A stretch of DNA of 64,000 nucleotides from Pseudoflavitalea sp. G-6-1-2 (GCF_012927185.1 NZ_JABBGB010000003.1:1-64000); one strand, 5' to 3'; shown: positions 54,201 through 62,294, counted from the stretch's first letter. Made by a program: numbers and translations. The notes: a model not told the origin generated them from the sequence alone.

Positions 54201-55381
54201 AGGATTATACGCAGCGCTTCAATATCACAGCACAGTTACAGCCGATCCGCGATCTGATGATCGATATCACCATCGACAAACAATTCGGTAAAAACTATTC
54301 TGAACTCTACAAGGATACCACCGGAACCGGCAATCACTTTGCAAGGCTGAACCCTTATGCTGCCGGTAGCTTCCGTGTAACTTATATTTCATTCCAGACG
54401 CTCTTCAGTAAATCGAGTCCGAATGAAGTGAGTACCATCTTCCAGAAGTTTCAGGACTATCGGTTGATTCTCTCCAAACGACTCGCAGAGCAGAACCCGC
54501 ACTGGAAAGATTTGCCGGATAGTAAGAAATTCCTTTCCGATGGTTATTACAATGGATACAGCCGCTATGCACAGGATGTATTGATCCCCGCATTCATTGC
54601 GGCCTATACCGGAAAGAGCCCTGAGAGCATTGCACTGATCAAGCAGAATAATCCGAATATCAGAGCCAATCCGTTCTCCGGCATTATTCCGAAACCGAAC
54701 TGGAGGATTACATATACCGGTCTCACCAGAATCAAAGCGCTGGAGAAGATCTTCACCAACGTAACATTGACACACGGTTATACCAGTACGTTAGGCATGA
54801 ACAGTTTCAGTTCAGCGCTGCTCTATCAGGATATAGGCAAGTATGGATTCCCAAGTTTCATCGATTCGGCCGGCAACTATGTTCCCTACTTCTTCATACC
54901 TAACATTACAATCAGTGAAGGTTTCGAGCCGTTGATAGATGTAGATATGCAGTTCACCAATCAGCTGACAGCACGTTTCGAGTACAAGAAATCAAGGCAG
55001 CTGAGCCTTAGTCTCATCGACTATCAGCTGAGCGAAACACGTTCTACAGAATTCACTATCGGTGCAGGTTACAGAAAACGCGGTGCGTTCTCCTGGATCA
55101 AATGGAAAGGAAAAGCGCTGGAGAATGATGCCAGCTTCCGTCTCGATCTGAGCGTTCGTGACGATATCACCACCAATAACCGTCTCGATCAGGTAGCCAC
55201 GTTGCCAACCAACGGAGCGAAGACCATCTTCATCAATCCAAGCATTGATTATGTGATCAGCAACAGGGTGAATATCAAATTGTATTTCGAGCAGAGAAGA
55301 GTAACGCCGAAGATCTCATCATCACCACCCATTACCAACACAAGGGCAGGTGTGCAGATCAGGATCTCACTGGCACAATAA
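48236..55381 (+). CDS. sprA: SprA, outer-membrane translocon of the type IX secretion system
   Basis: 2381 residues, close to the roughly 2400 of Flavobacterium SprA. The start is TTG at 48236: no ATG or GTG lies between the upstream stop at 48212 and the signal peptide (CVTAVCLTVFVLVCASARA). Typical stretches include VEIRPQGEVNLIAGYQGQNIRNPSLPERARRNGGFDFDMNANLSVIGNIGDKMKLPINYN near 165-225, the repeated SprA N-terminal domains, ADFEGS-like LIFIDDFEGSRNSIDL near 840, and a very long C-terminal half of amphipathic strands forming a giant barrel. SprA (Sov in Porphyromonas) is the pore through which T9SS cargo and gliding adhesins leave. Repeated NAxxVPVNVQFE and YNLRWDLTRSLNIDFSAVNKSW strand patterns support the assignment. 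Confidence 0.97.
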   Translation: MARKFNHQNCVTAVCLTVFVLVCASARANHAPFQDTSSKKTADTLKYPIHDRRGDRYTAPRKRTLDLRDPVNISDSVVYDPKTRQYYIIEKIGNFYYRKPTYLTFDEFLRLQAAKSENDYFKKRSNILSALNKKMLRPRMSVTDNLFNRLFGNGKVEIRPQGEVNLIAGYQGQNIRNPSLPERARRNGGFDFDMNANLSVIGNIGDKMKLPINYNTLANMDFENQLKLDYTGTDDEIIRRIEAGNVSFTSKGSLIPGAQQLFGIKTELQFGKLSVSAVLANQRSQRQSMTIAGGSSNMYFEFKANDYEENRHFLLAQYFRQNFNKAMSKLPVVNSRIQILRMEVWVTNRNGSTTETRDVVGLMDLGEPSPYNSARITGTQGAQYPANESNNLYSRLINDPSARNPSLITTRLNNMGLTPVQDFEKTFARKLNPSEYYYNQQVGFLSLNQPLQPDEVLGVAFQYSYNGRILQVGEFSQDITPDTTANKGGTQKIFFLKLLKATSQRTNLPLWDLMMKNVYALKSKDGGYLSSVTPQDFKLNVLYEQPSLGQKRFLPEGDKPGVPIITLLNSDRLNARNDPMPDGVFDYIEGFTVMSQQARVIFPFLEPFGKDLGDVAFANSPPAVRDKYLYLPLYDTIKAIAATYANLDRYIISGYAKGNSNSEIQLNAFNIPRGSVSVTSGGQILREDIDYTIDYNVGTLRVINPAILNSGVPVNVQFENNASIGIQQRNFMGLRLGYQLINNSRESLNIGASMVRLSERPFFTKTQYNDDPIRNTMYGLDFNYRTESPRLTRWLDKLPFYSTNVMSTITAYGEAALLKPGHPPQIGKGKSGLIFIDDFEGSRNSIDLRFPLVSWGISSTPANNGLFPEANGRDSLPYGFNRAKIAWYNIEPILQDKRSGNNPVRGYEDFTDPRIRPVNLTQIYPKRTPDLGQSQLVTFDIAYYPTEKGPYNFDATDVTADGKLTSPQKRWGGIMRGLDQVDFETGNVEFIEFWMQDPYLKMPNSSGGQLYFNLGNISEDVLKDGKRFFENGISGAVTKTLEDPDTKWGKVPGNPIQVTQAFSNDPADRQLQDAGFDGLVNDAERVKFADYLQELANKFGTGSAIYQAALNDPSGDDFLNYRDGKYDQTRTGILGRYKNYNGPQGNSPVATGQANVTAFTMYPDQEEFNRDNTLNELEEYFQYRVELRKNEFEIGRNFITDSIGFTPNGGMGEKWYLFRIPIAQYEKKVGNIPDFKSIRFIRMFLTGFEDSVVLRFAKLELVRNTWRRFSFDLDTTGTYKPLPVNSPVIFNQLAVNVEENNARRPVPYRTPPGVLRQQALSNNNVNLLLNEQSMSLRVCNLPRKESRGVFKTMNLDLRQYGRMQLYVHAESVNSSSDIRDNELYAVIRLGADLINNYYEIKMPLKITPWYTSDAGLIWPAQNELDLVLNRLINLKLARNNGGQVSTYFKQIDADGKEYAILGNPNLGEVRVFFLGVENKNREEACTEVWFNELRLSDLDEKGGWAALGRVDIQLADLGTLYLAGAAHTRGFGTIEQRINERSREDFRQFDVATNLELGKLVPQSAGMSIPFYASYSQAVSTPEYDPYDLDVKLKDKIKAAPSHAKDSIRKDAIDVKTIRSFAFTNVRKNNTSGKKQQIWSIENFDVSYSYYKEEQHNPLIESNELIRERAGLGYNYTSTPKFWEPAKRLIKSRSPWLALFKDFNINPMPSLIGFRADVNRQFGAFRPRNVGGPKGGLPETYDKFFTFDRYYNLRWDLTRSLNIDFSAVNKSWIDEDSGRLDQKEKKRMWDNFWKGGRTISYNQRAEFSYMVPVNKIPALNWTTLRASYSAEFNWIGASLIARELGNTMSNQQRKALAFEMDFTQLYAKSRWLRAIEEEGPAGPRQPMQKDSAGRSKRDRNEPLQLGGGAKFAGRLLTMFKRAKLEYSEQASATVYGYTDSTRALGMNFRSGAPGLGFIFGKQPDTSFISSMAQKGWLSADSNFNFQNRQDYTQRFNITAQLQPIRDLMIDITIDKQFGKNYSELYKDTTGTGNHFARLNPYAAGSFRVTYISFQTLFSKSSPNEVSTIFQKFQDYRLILSKRLAEQNPHWKDLPDSKKFLSDGYYNGYSRYAQDVLIPAFIAAYTGKSPESIALIKQNNPNIRANPFSGIIPKPNWRITYTGLTRIKALEKIFTNVTLTHGYTSTLGMNSFSSALLYQDIGKYGFPSFIDSAGNYVPYFFIPNITISEGFEPLIDVDMQFTNQLTARFEYKKSRQLSLSLIDYQLSETRSTEFTIGAGYRKRGAFSWIKWKGKALENDASFRLDLSVRDDITTNNRLDQVATLPTNGAKTIFINPSIDYVISNRVNIKLYFEQRRVTPKISSSPPITNTRAGVQIRISLAQ

Positions 55382-55403
55382 GAAAGAGAGAAAGCAGAAA
55401 ATA

Positions 55404-55907
55404 TTATTTACTATTTGCAGCAGGAGCTGTGCGCTTGAACAACATAACATAGCCGCACAGCTTCTTTTTCTTTTTATTCACCTGTACGGGTTTTATCATA
55501 TGCATTTCGGTGAACTTGGGTACGTAGTCGAAGTTGATGATATTGCCATCCACATCTCCCCATTTGTTCTGTTTGTAGAATACTTCTTTTTCGCTGTAGT
55601 CGTACATCCTTACTTCGTAGAGGCGTGATGTAGGATCTCCGATGAATACGAACTGATACCAGGTACCCTGTTGCATGGGCATGAGAATAGGCATCTCGTA
55701 TTCGCTTTCCATAGTCATGCTCGCTTCGCGGAGAAGACTAAAGCCACGGTCGCCATAAAATTGTTTGATACTGTCTATAGTGGAAGTGTATCCGCTGATA
55801 TCGCAGCTTTGTTGACGAATAAGGTCTTGCTGCTGAGCGGTTGCGGCATTGAATGTAAAGAGCATAGCAATGCCGGCTATGAATTTCGACAGGGTCATGT
55901 GGTGCAT
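55404..55907 (-). CDS. Secreted hypothetical protein
   Basis: 167 residues with a Sec signal; ATG 55907 (MHHMTLSKFIAGIAMLFTFNAATAQ) and ATG 55898 are both possible. The mature part is MESEYEMPILMPMQQGTWYQFVFIGDPTSRLYEVRMYDYSEKEVFYKQNKWGDVDGNIINFDYVPKFTEMHMIKPVQV, a single domain of alternating strands that suggests a small envelope-associated beta fold, followed by KKKKK and a hydrophobic CGYVMLFK end. I do not recognise a named family. It has its own consensus promoter and converges on sprA. Confidence 0.72.
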   Translation of the reverse strand: MHHMTLSKFIAGIAMLFTFNAATAQQQDLIRQQSCDISGYTSTIDSIKQFYGDRGFSLLREASMTMESEYEMPILMPMQQGTWYQFVFIGDPTSRLYEVRMYDYSEKEVFYKQNKWGDVDGNIINFDYVPKFTEMHMIKPVQVNKKKKKLCGYVMLFKRTAPAANSK

Positions 55908-55964
55908 ACGTGAACGGTTTTGGACGGAACTTGGATTGGTGTTGTGTTACCTGATGTTACCTAA

Positions 55965-55994
55965 CAAATTTACGCAAAACCGGGGTTTGGCCAA
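55965..55994 (-). promoter_or_regulatory. Promoter of the secreted hypothetical gene
   Basis: On the minus strand TTG (55994-55992), 19 bases, then TAAATTTG (55972-55965). Predicted leader about 55 bases. Confidence 0.7.
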
Positions 55995-56064
55995 GTATTG
56001 ACCAAAAATATCATATTTCAATAAATGAAACTATGTAGAGCGCTTGCCTGTAAATGTTTAAAAT

Positions 56065-56820
56065 CTACTTGTTGATATAAATGGAGTTTGCCTGGGCAGT
56101 GCAGGTAAGTACGAGGTCGTTGATGCATACATGCGCGGGCAGGGTAGTAGTGTAATACACCACTTCGGCCACATCTTCTGCTACCAGCGGCTGAAAGCCT
56201 TCGTACACTTTGGCTGCCTGATTGGAATCACCTTTGAATCGGACTACAGAAAACTCCGTTTCTGCAGCTCCGGGGTGGATGGCAGTTACTTTGATGCCAT
56301 GTCTCAGCAGATCGATGCGCATTCCTTTGGAAATGGCGTCCACAGCGTGTTTGGTGGCGCAGTATCCATTTCCTTTTTCATATACTTCTTTCGCTGCGGT
56401 GGAACCGATATTGATGATATGTCCTTTTTTCTCTTTGATCATGAACGGCAGCACGGCCTTGGTGGCGTACATTAGTCCTTTGAGGTTGGTGTCGATCATG
56501 GTTTCCCAGTCGTCGAGTGAAGCATCGTCCACAAAATCGCGGCCCAGTGCAAGCCCTGCGTTATTGATCAGCACATCGATGTTTTGCCATGCGGCGGGAA
56601 GTGATCCTATGGCGTCGAATGTTGCTGTTCTGTTCTGTATATCGAAATGGAGTGTGTACACTTCAACGCCATGCGTATCAGTAAGCTGTTGCTGAATTTC
56701 GTCGAGCCTTTCTTTTCTGCGTCCGGTAAGGATGAGTCTGTATCCGTTGGCGGCGAATTTCTCTGCAAATGCTTTTCCAAATCCGGAGGTTGCTCCGGTG
56801 ATCAGTACTGTTTTTGGCAT
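56065..56820 (-). CDS. Short-chain dehydrogenase/reductase (YdfG-like 3-hydroxy acid dehydrogenase)
   Basis: 251 residues from ATG 56820 (MPKTVLITGATSGFGKAFAEKFA). Classical SDR motifs: TGATSGFG cofactor loop near 8-15, RRK after strand 2 favouring NADP, NNAGLALG near 88-95, Ser in NIGSTAAKE near 140, and catalytic YCATK near 155. It is related to serine/3-hydroxy acid dehydrogenases with broad substrates. Upstream on the same strand is the alpha/beta hydrolase, 56 bases away. Confidence 0.9.
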   Translation of the reverse strand: MPKTVLITGATSGFGKAFAEKFAANGYRLILTGRRKERLDEIQQQLTDTHGVEVYTLHFDIQNRTATFDAIGSLPAAWQNIDVLINNAGLALGRDFVDDASLDDWETMIDTNLKGLMYATKAVLPFMIKEKKGHIINIGSTAAKEVYEKGNGYCATKHAVDAISKGMRIDLLRHGIKVTAIHPGAAETEFSVVRFKGDSNQAAKVYEGFQPLVAEDVAEVVYYTTTLPAHVCINDLVLTCTAQANSIYINK

Positions 56821-56875
56821 CACGGAAAATTTTGTGTCTGCAATCTACTCAAGAGAGATGGCAGTTGAAAAATTA

Positions 56876-57691
56876 TTAGATAAGAACTTTCTGGCAGGCA
56901 TCGCAGAAATCATAGAGCAGTTTATTTGAACGGGCTGTTTCTTCGAACATGCCCATATGGCCTGAGTGGCTGAGTATTTCAACCGATGAGAAAGCAGGTA
57001 AAATTGTCTGTGGCAATACCTGTGCGGGAGGCACGGAGTTATCAAATTCCCCGATCACAAAAAGTACCGGCTGCTCGATTCTCTGAAGCACCGCTGTTCG
57101 GTCCGAACGGCGCATCAAAGCTGCATGATAACTGATCAGGCTCTGACCGCTGAAGTCTGCATACCGGTCTGTGATCTGCTGTACCAGATCAGGATTGTTG
57201 TTGCGGGTTTCTTCTGCAAAGAGATTGGGAGTGGCTTGCTCCAGGTATTTTGCAGCACCATAGTCCTGAATAAATTGAATGGCGCGGCGGCGGATGATGA
57301 TCCTTTCTTCACTATCTGCATAGGCTGTACTGTGGAAGAGCCCAAGGCCGAGCATCTTCTCCGGATATTTGTCTGCGAAGGTGAGTGCAACATATCCTCC
57401 CATGCTGTGGCCAATCACGATGGCTTTTTCAATATGTTCTTCTATCAGAATAGCGTTCAGGCCTGCTGCAAACATTTCCATCGACCACTCATAGGAGTCA
57501 GCAGGAGAGTGGCCGCTTCCCGGAAGATCAGGAACAATCACCGTGAAATGCTGCTGTAGAAATTCCTGCTGAAATGCCCATGTCTGGCTGTCTTCAGCAA
57601 GCCCATGTATCAGCACAACGGCCGTGCCCTTTCCCGCTTTGCGGTAATACCATTGCTGACCGTCGGTGGTGATGGTTTTTTCTATGAACAT
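56876..57691 (-). CDS. Alpha/beta hydrolase
   Basis: 271 residues. AVVLIHGLAEDSQTWAFQQEFLQQHFTVIVPDLPGSGHSP gives the oxyanion region and typical first strands, the nucleophile Ser sits in VIGHSMGGYVALTFADKYPEKM near 94-99, the acid is in VIGEFDNSVP near 222, and the His in LSHSGHMGMFEE near 248. No signal peptide, so cytoplasmic. An esterase/lactonase-type substrate is likely but cannot be specified. It lies in a same-strand run with the DUF4105 gene (11 bases upstream) and the SDR (56 bases downstream). Confidence 0.9.
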   Translation of the reverse strand: MFIEKTITTDGQQWYYRKAGKGTAVVLIHGLAEDSQTWAFQQEFLQQHFTVIVPDLPGSGHSPADSYEWSMEMFAAGLNAILIEEHIEKAIVIGHSMGGYVALTFADKYPEKMLGLGLFHSTAYADSEERIIIRRRAIQFIQDYGAAKYLEQATPNLFAEETRNNNPDLVQQITDRYADFSGQSLISYHAALMRRSDRTAVLQRIEQPVLFVIGEFDNSVPPAQVLPQTILPAFSSVEILSHSGHMGMFEETARSNKLLYDFCDACQKVLI

Positions 57692-57702
57692 AACACGTTA
57701 TT

Positions 57703-58881
57703 TTATTTGCTTCTGTAGAATGCCCGAACCAATATCAGGCCAAGGATCGGTGCTACTGCCGGGTTGAGCTGCTGTGGCAAAAAGAACCAGCAAACCAGCA
57801 CCAGACCGGTTAACAGACAGACGATGCGGAAATACTTTCTTAACCAGATCTTCTTTGCTGCAAACATCACTGCGATGGCTGCTACAAAATGTGTGGGGAT
57901 GGCCCAGAGCAGGTTGTAATTGGCTCTGCAAACCTCATCCACTCTGATGGCCCACAAGGTGGCCAGCAAAATACCCAGCACACCAAGGAAAAGAAAGAAA
58001 ATGATGTCGAATATTTTGAGTGCACGGTTTAATCCTTCTTTATTCATCACCGACATGGCCGTGATGGCTATGAGCAGAATGGCGAAGAACATTACCGGAG
58101 AAATGGCCGTTTTCGATTCGGCAGGCAGCGGCGCTGCGGGCAATACCGTTTGCGTGCTGCTGATAAGTGGTGCATTCTTTACACCGATTTTGGCATTGTC
58201 CATTCCCTTCATCAGATAGTCGGGAAGAAACATGGCGGAGATATTGCCTGCCTGTTTATCGAGGTTTCCACCCAGCAGAATATCGATGCCGAGTTTGCTC
58301 CAGTACATGCCGCTCGAATCGAGGTACTGATGAATGAGGTTGCGGTAGGTAAGTCCTTTCGGAGGAAGCACATTGCCAAGTGTAACTGAATCGCCTGCAT
58401 AACGGGTGATCATGTCACGCGCGCGGGAGGTACAGTTATCGGTGTAGAAATAATAATTGTAATAGCGGTTGGCCTCGGTGTTGTTTTCTTTCAGCGCTTC
58501 GAATAACGCTTTTCTGTTCTGTTGGGGAAGATTGAGCTCCTGCTCAATCACACCACGGCCTTCGTAGGAATATTCCTGTAAGAAATCACTAAAGGGATAT
58601 GCGCTCAGTGCGTAGCGCATCAACCCTTTAGTGAATTTTGTATAGAACTGAGGATCTCTGTCGTCGAATGTGCCGTAGTTGAAAACGATGTCCATCGAAC
58701 TGGCGCTGTCTGTAACCCTGATGGCTGTATGACCGAAGGTGGAGTACAACTGATCGCCGGGACTGCAGGTGAGCAGGCTCACACGCAGGCGGGAAGTGGC
58801 TGTATCTTTTCCGGTTTGTGCTTTGGCAAGTGACGAGCAAAGCAGGGTTATTATCAACAGTAATACCGGCGATATTTTCAT
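57703..58881 (-). CDS. DUF4105 membrane protein, possible lipoprotein N-acyltransferase (Lnb-like)
   Basis: 392 residues from ATG 58881, with a signal segment (MKISPVLLLIITLLCSSLAKA). The periplasmic DUF4105 domain has SLLTCSPGDQLYSTFGHTAIRVTDSASSMDIVFNYGTFD near 35-75 and YYNYYFYTDNCTSRARDMITRY near 143-163, a conserved His (FGHTAIR) and Cys (DNCTS) suggesting a thiol-based active site. Five to six transmembrane helices follow from about 255 to 390. As I recall, the Bacteroides enzyme Lnb, which N-acylates lipoproteins in the absence of Lnt, belongs to this domain family, so that role is plausible here. The assignment should be treated as a family-level inference. Confidence 0.8.
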   Translation of the reverse strand: MKISPVLLLIITLLCSSLAKAQTGKDTATSRLRVSLLTCSPGDQLYSTFGHTAIRVTDSASSMDIVFNYGTFDDRDPQFYTKFTKGLMRYALSAYPFSDFLQEYSYEGRGVIEQELNLPQQNRKALFEALKENNTEANRYYNYYFYTDNCTSRARDMITRYAGDSVTLGNVLPPKGLTYRNLIHQYLDSSGMYWSKLGIDILLGGNLDKQAGNISAMFLPDYLMKGMDNAKIGVKNAPLISSTQTVLPAAPLPAESKTAISPVMFFAILLIAITAMSVMNKEGLNRALKIFDIIFFLFLGVLGILLATLWAIRVDEVCRANYNLLWAIPTHFVAAIAVMFAAKKIWLRKYFRIVCLLTGLVLVCWFFLPQQLNPAVAPILGLILVRAFYRSK

Positions 58882-58907
58882 GAACAAAGTTTTCGGGTTG
58901 AGGCTGA

Positions 58908-60410
58908 TTATCTTCTGCTATAGTTGGGGGCTTCCCTTGTGATTTCGATATCGTGTGCATGGCTTTCTTTCATCGCTGCATTGGTGATGCGGATGAATTG
59001 TGCCTGTTGCAATGCTTTCATATCTTTTGCACCACAGTAACCCATACCTGCGCGGAGGCCACCTACATACTGGTAAACGATCTCGCTGAGGCTTCCTTTG
59101 TAAGCTACACGGCCTTCAATTCCTTCTGGTACAAATTTCTTGATATCGTCTTCTACATCCTGGAAGTAACGGTCGCTGCTTCCCTGACCCATGGCGCTGA
59201 TAGAACCCATTCCACGGTATTGTTTGAACTTGCGTCCTTCGTAGATGATGGTTTCGCCGGGGCTTTCTTCGGTGCCTGCAAATACGCCACCCATCATTAC
59301 GAGGTTGGCGCCTGCTGCGAGCGCTTTCACCATATCGCCGGTATAACGGATACCGCCATCCGCGATCAGTGGAACTCCTTTTTTATGCAGAACAGAAGCT
59401 GCTTCCATAATTGCGGTGATCTGCGGAACACCTGCACCTGCCACGATGCGTGTGGTACAGATAGAGCCGGGTCCGATACCAACTTTCACTGCGTCTGCTC
59501 CTGCTTCTGCCAGTGCGAGTGCACCTGCTGCAGTACCTACGTTGCCGGCAATCACCTGCAACTTCTTGAAGTTCTTTTTGAGCAGTTTGAGTGCTTCGAT
59601 CACGCCTTTGCTGTGACCGTGAGCGCTATCGAGACAAACTACGTCTACTCCGATCTGCTGAAGAGCGGCAGCTCTTTCGAGCAGGTCGCCGGTGATGCCG
59701 AGTGCAGCACCTGCGAGGAGACGGCCATAAGTGTCTTTCACTGCATTGGGAAAACTTGACAGTTGCAGAATATCGCGGTAAGTGATCAGTCCCGCCAGGG
59801 TACCGTCTTTACGGATCACCGGGAGCTTTTCTATTTTGTATCCTTTGAGGATCTTTTCTGCTTTCTTGAGGTCGGTTCCTTCGGGAGCGGTGATCAGTTT
59901 TTCGCTGGTCATCACTTCGGCAACTTTGCGTTTGTTGTCGGTCTCGAAGCGGAGATCACGGTTGGTGAGAATACCTACCAGTTTGTTGCCATTGTCGATA
60001 ATGGGAATACCACCGATTTTGTTTTCTTTCATCAGGCGAAGTGCATCGCCGATGGTGGCATCTTTATGAAGGGTGATAGGGTCCATGATAAGACCGCTTT
60101 CACTGCGCTTCACTTTACGTACCTGCTCAACCTGCTTTTCGATACTCATGTTCTTGTGCAGGATGCCGATTCCGCCTTCGCGGGCCAGTGCAATGGCGAG
60201 ATTGGCCTCAGTGACCGTATCCATTGCTGCAGATAACATGGGAATATTCAGTGTAATACTCTTGGTGAGGTTGGTAGTGATGTTCACATCACGGGGCAAT
60301 ACTTGCGAGTATGCGGGTACCAGTAAAACGTCGTCGAACGTTAGACCATCGCCAAAAAACTTATTAGATTGGGGGGATTTTGTGCCGGGAGCGTTATTTA
60401 TTCTTGCCAT
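58908..60410 (-). CDS. guaB: Inosine-5'-monophosphate dehydrogenase
   Basis: 500 residues from ATG 60410. [49 protein letters not shown] near the start is the IMPDH signature. Two CBS domains follow (about 97-215: [30 protein letters not shown] and [26 protein letters not shown]). The barrel continues with [25 protein letters not shown], the catalytic Cys in [21 protein letters not shown] near 312 and the flap [17 protein letters not shown]. It makes XMP from IMP, the committed step to GTP. The promoter box lies 4 bases before the ATG, so the mRNA is probably leaderless. Confidence 0.98.
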   Translation of the reverse strand: MARINNAPGTKSPQSNKFFGDGLTFDDVLLVPAYSQVLPRDVNITTNLTKSITLNIPMLSAAMDTVTEANLAIALAREGGIGILHKNMSIEKQVEQVRKVKRSESGLIMDPITLHKDATIGDALRLMKENKIGGIPIIDNGNKLVGILTNRDLRFETDNKRKVAEVMTSEKLITAPEGTDLKKAEKILKGYKIEKLPVIRKDGTLAGLITYRDILQLSSFPNAVKDTYGRLLAGAALGITGDLLERAAALQQIGVDVVCLDSAHGHSKGVIEALKLLKKNFKKLQVIAGNVGTAAGALALAEAGADAVKVGIGPGSICTTRIVAGAGVPQITAIMEAASVLHKKGVPLIADGGIRYTGDMVKALAAGANLVMMGGVFAGTEESPGETIIYEGRKFKQYRGMGSISAMGQGSSDRYFQDVEDDIKKFVPEGIEGRVAYKGSLSEIVYQYVGGLRAGMGYCGAKDMKALQQAQFIRITNAAMKESHAHDIEITREAPNYSRR

Positions 60411-60413
60411 GTG

Positions 60414-60447
60414 CAAAGATATGGCGACAAATAAATATGGTCCAAAA
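60414..60447 (-). promoter_or_regulatory. Promoter of guaB
   Basis: On the minus strand TTTTG (60447-60443), 21 bases, then TATCTTTG (60421-60414). The predicted start coincides with the ATG at 60410, so the transcript should be leaderless or nearly so. Confidence 0.72.
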
Positions 60448-60522
60448 TATTTTTGTTAAAGCCTAAAAGTGGCTGTGGGTAAGGGTTTGAGATCAAATAT
60501 TTACATGAGTGTTACTAAATCG

Positions 60523-61650
60523 TTACCGCAGTTTGTACCTTTTTCCGGGCAATGATTCGATCACCTGCATCATTTCGAGGTTGAGGAGAGCGCCTGCGAG
60601 TGTACCCGGACTAAGCCTGGTTTTAACCGAGAATTCTTCGAGATGGATGGGCTCCTGCAGCCGCAGCATTTCTACGAGAACGGTTTCCTGCTCATTCAGA
60701 TCCGGGAACAGCAATGCCTTCGGTGCTGCAGTAATTGCAGCGGGTTCGGGTTTCTTCCATCCCATGGCATCCATCAGTTCTGCGGCATCGCTGAGCAGCA
60801 TGGCCTTGTTCTGGCGGATCAGTTTGTTGCATCCTGCGCTCCCTGCATCGGTGATCTTTCCCGGAACTGCAAACACATCGCGGTTGTAGCCGTGGGCCAG
60901 ATCTGCAGTGATCATACTTCCTCCTTTCACACCGGTTTCAATAACGATGGTGGCATCGCATAACCCCGCTACAATTCTGTTCCTTACCGGAAAATTATAT
61001 TTATCGGGTTGTTCCTGACTGCTGAATTCCGTGATGAGTGCGCCCTGTTGCTGAATTATTTTTCTTGCCAATGCGGAATGCTCTTTCGGATAAAGGGTGT
61101 TCAGACCATGTGCCAGCACACCCACGGTAGGGATGTTCAGCTCAAGCGCTGTTGCATGCGCTACTGCATCGATTCCGAAAGCGAGGCCACTCACTATCAG
61201 CAATTCTTTACCGGCATGTTGCAACTGTTCGGCGAGTTGCCTGATAATAGTTTCTGTTGCCTTTTTCCCGTATTGCGAATTGGATCTGGTGCCGATGATT
61301 GCAATGGACTTATCAAAATTCAACTCCGCAGAACCTTTGCAATACAATATGGTAGGGGGATCAAAACAATGCAGTAATCTCTTCGGATAACCTGTATCAT
61401 TCAAATACAATGTTCTTATTCCGTACTGCTCTATGAATTTGATCTCGCGTTCCGCTGATGCAAAGTCCCTGAAATCTCTGATAGCTCTGCCTCTTACAGG
61501 ACCGATCCCTTCTAATTTCTCCAATACCCGAAGCGGCGCTCTGAAAATAGCTTCTGCAGTATCAAAGTGGTGAGCCAGGATTTTCGCCTGCACATTACCG
61601 ATATTCGAAATAATCGAAAGCGAAATCTGATATAGTAAATCATTATTCAT
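60523..61650 (-). CDS. dprA: DNA-processing protein DprA
   Basis: 375 residues from ATG 61650 (MNNDLLYQISLSIISNIGNVQAKIL). N-terminal helix-hairpin-helix region (LEKLEGIGPVRGRAIRDF), then the Rossmann-like DprA core: SIAIIGTRSNSQYGKKATETIIRQLAEQLQ, LLIVSGLAFGIDAVAHATALELNIPTVGVLAHGLNTLYPKEHS, GALITEFSSQEQPDKYNFPVRNRIVAGLCDATIVIETGVKGGSMITADLA and DVFAVPG. A C-terminal winged-helix (DML1-like) domain follows from about 320. DprA loads RecA on incoming single strands in natural transformation. It has no competence neighbours in the window. Confidence 0.96.
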   Translation of the reverse strand: MNNDLLYQISLSIISNIGNVQAKILAHHFDTAEAIFRAPLRVLEKLEGIGPVRGRAIRDFRDFASAEREIKFIEQYGIRTLYLNDTGYPKRLLHCFDPPTILYCKGSAELNFDKSIAIIGTRSNSQYGKKATETIIRQLAEQLQHAGKELLIVSGLAFGIDAVAHATALELNIPTVGVLAHGLNTLYPKEHSALARKIIQQQGALITEFSSQEQPDKYNFPVRNRIVAGLCDATIVIETGVKGGSMITADLAHGYNRDVFAVPGKITDAGSAGCNKLIRQNKAMLLSDAAELMDAMGWKKPEPAAITAAPKALLFPDLNEQETVLVEMLRLQEPIHLEEFSVKTRLSPGTLAGALLNLEMMQVIESLPGKRYKLR

Positions 61651-61769
61651 CTCAATAAAAATAAGAAGGTGGTTTGGCAAAACTGCGGTTGCTCTAAACC
61701 GTTATCTTAAATTTATTTAGACAAATCTGATTGTCAAATTGTTTTGGGAGCTCATTGAGTTTTGATATG

Positions 61770-61924
61770 CTGCAAATTGGCTATGAGAAAACCGGCTGCC
61801 AAATATGCCGGGCAGGGTTGTGTCTCCGATGAGGCTTGAGGTATGCAGGATTGAGCGGCAGTAATTCTCTTCTCCTTCCGTGCAACATATTTGAAGGCCG
61901 TATTTTCTCATAGCCAATTTGCAG
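61770..61924. repeat. MITE-like element 1 with 22-bp perfect terminal inverted repeats
   Basis: Left end CTGCAAATTGGCTATGAGAA (61770 onward) and right end (61903-61924) are exact 22-base complements. The 99-base core (61798-61896) recurs in opposite orientation in element 2. The core itself is bounded by AAATATG and CATATTT. No open frame for a transposase fits in 155 bases. Confidence 0.8.
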
Positions 61925-62156
61925 TAACCCCGTGAAGGTGTAACAGGTAAGATACCTGCATTGTATTGTTGGAAATTATTACGGTAAGAATGACTGTCAG
62001 AGCACGCGGTTTATAAAATAGAAGTGGCTGAGGAGAAGTAGATCCATGACCCCGAAGATCCAGCATCACGAGTTGAATATTCAGCAATTTTCCACAGGCA
62101 ACGGAATTAACTGTTACAGCTCAGGAACTGTTGCACCTTCACGGATTGGCCGGTGA

Positions 62157-62294
62157 GGGATATGGCAACTATGACCTTCAAATATGTTGCACGGAAGGAG
62201 AAGAGAATTACTACCGCCCAATCCTACATACCTCAAAGCCTCATCGGAGATACAACCCTGCCCGGCATATTTGGCGGCATCGTTGTCATATCCC
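62157..62294. repeat. MITE-like element 2, inverted partner of element 1
   Basis: Its core (62176-62275) matches the reverse complement of the element 1 core with four substitutions and one inserted base, while the terminal repeats differ: GGGATATGGCAAC on the left against the complement of GTTGTCATATCCC on the right (one mismatch). Same core, different ends, opposite orientation. Confidence 0.75.

Noticed and set aside
61717-61917. Repeated peptide LQICCTEGEENY encoded by both small elements, as a possible micro-protein family
   Set aside because: The frame diverges after the core in element 2 because of an inserted base, so conservation is at DNA rather than protein level.
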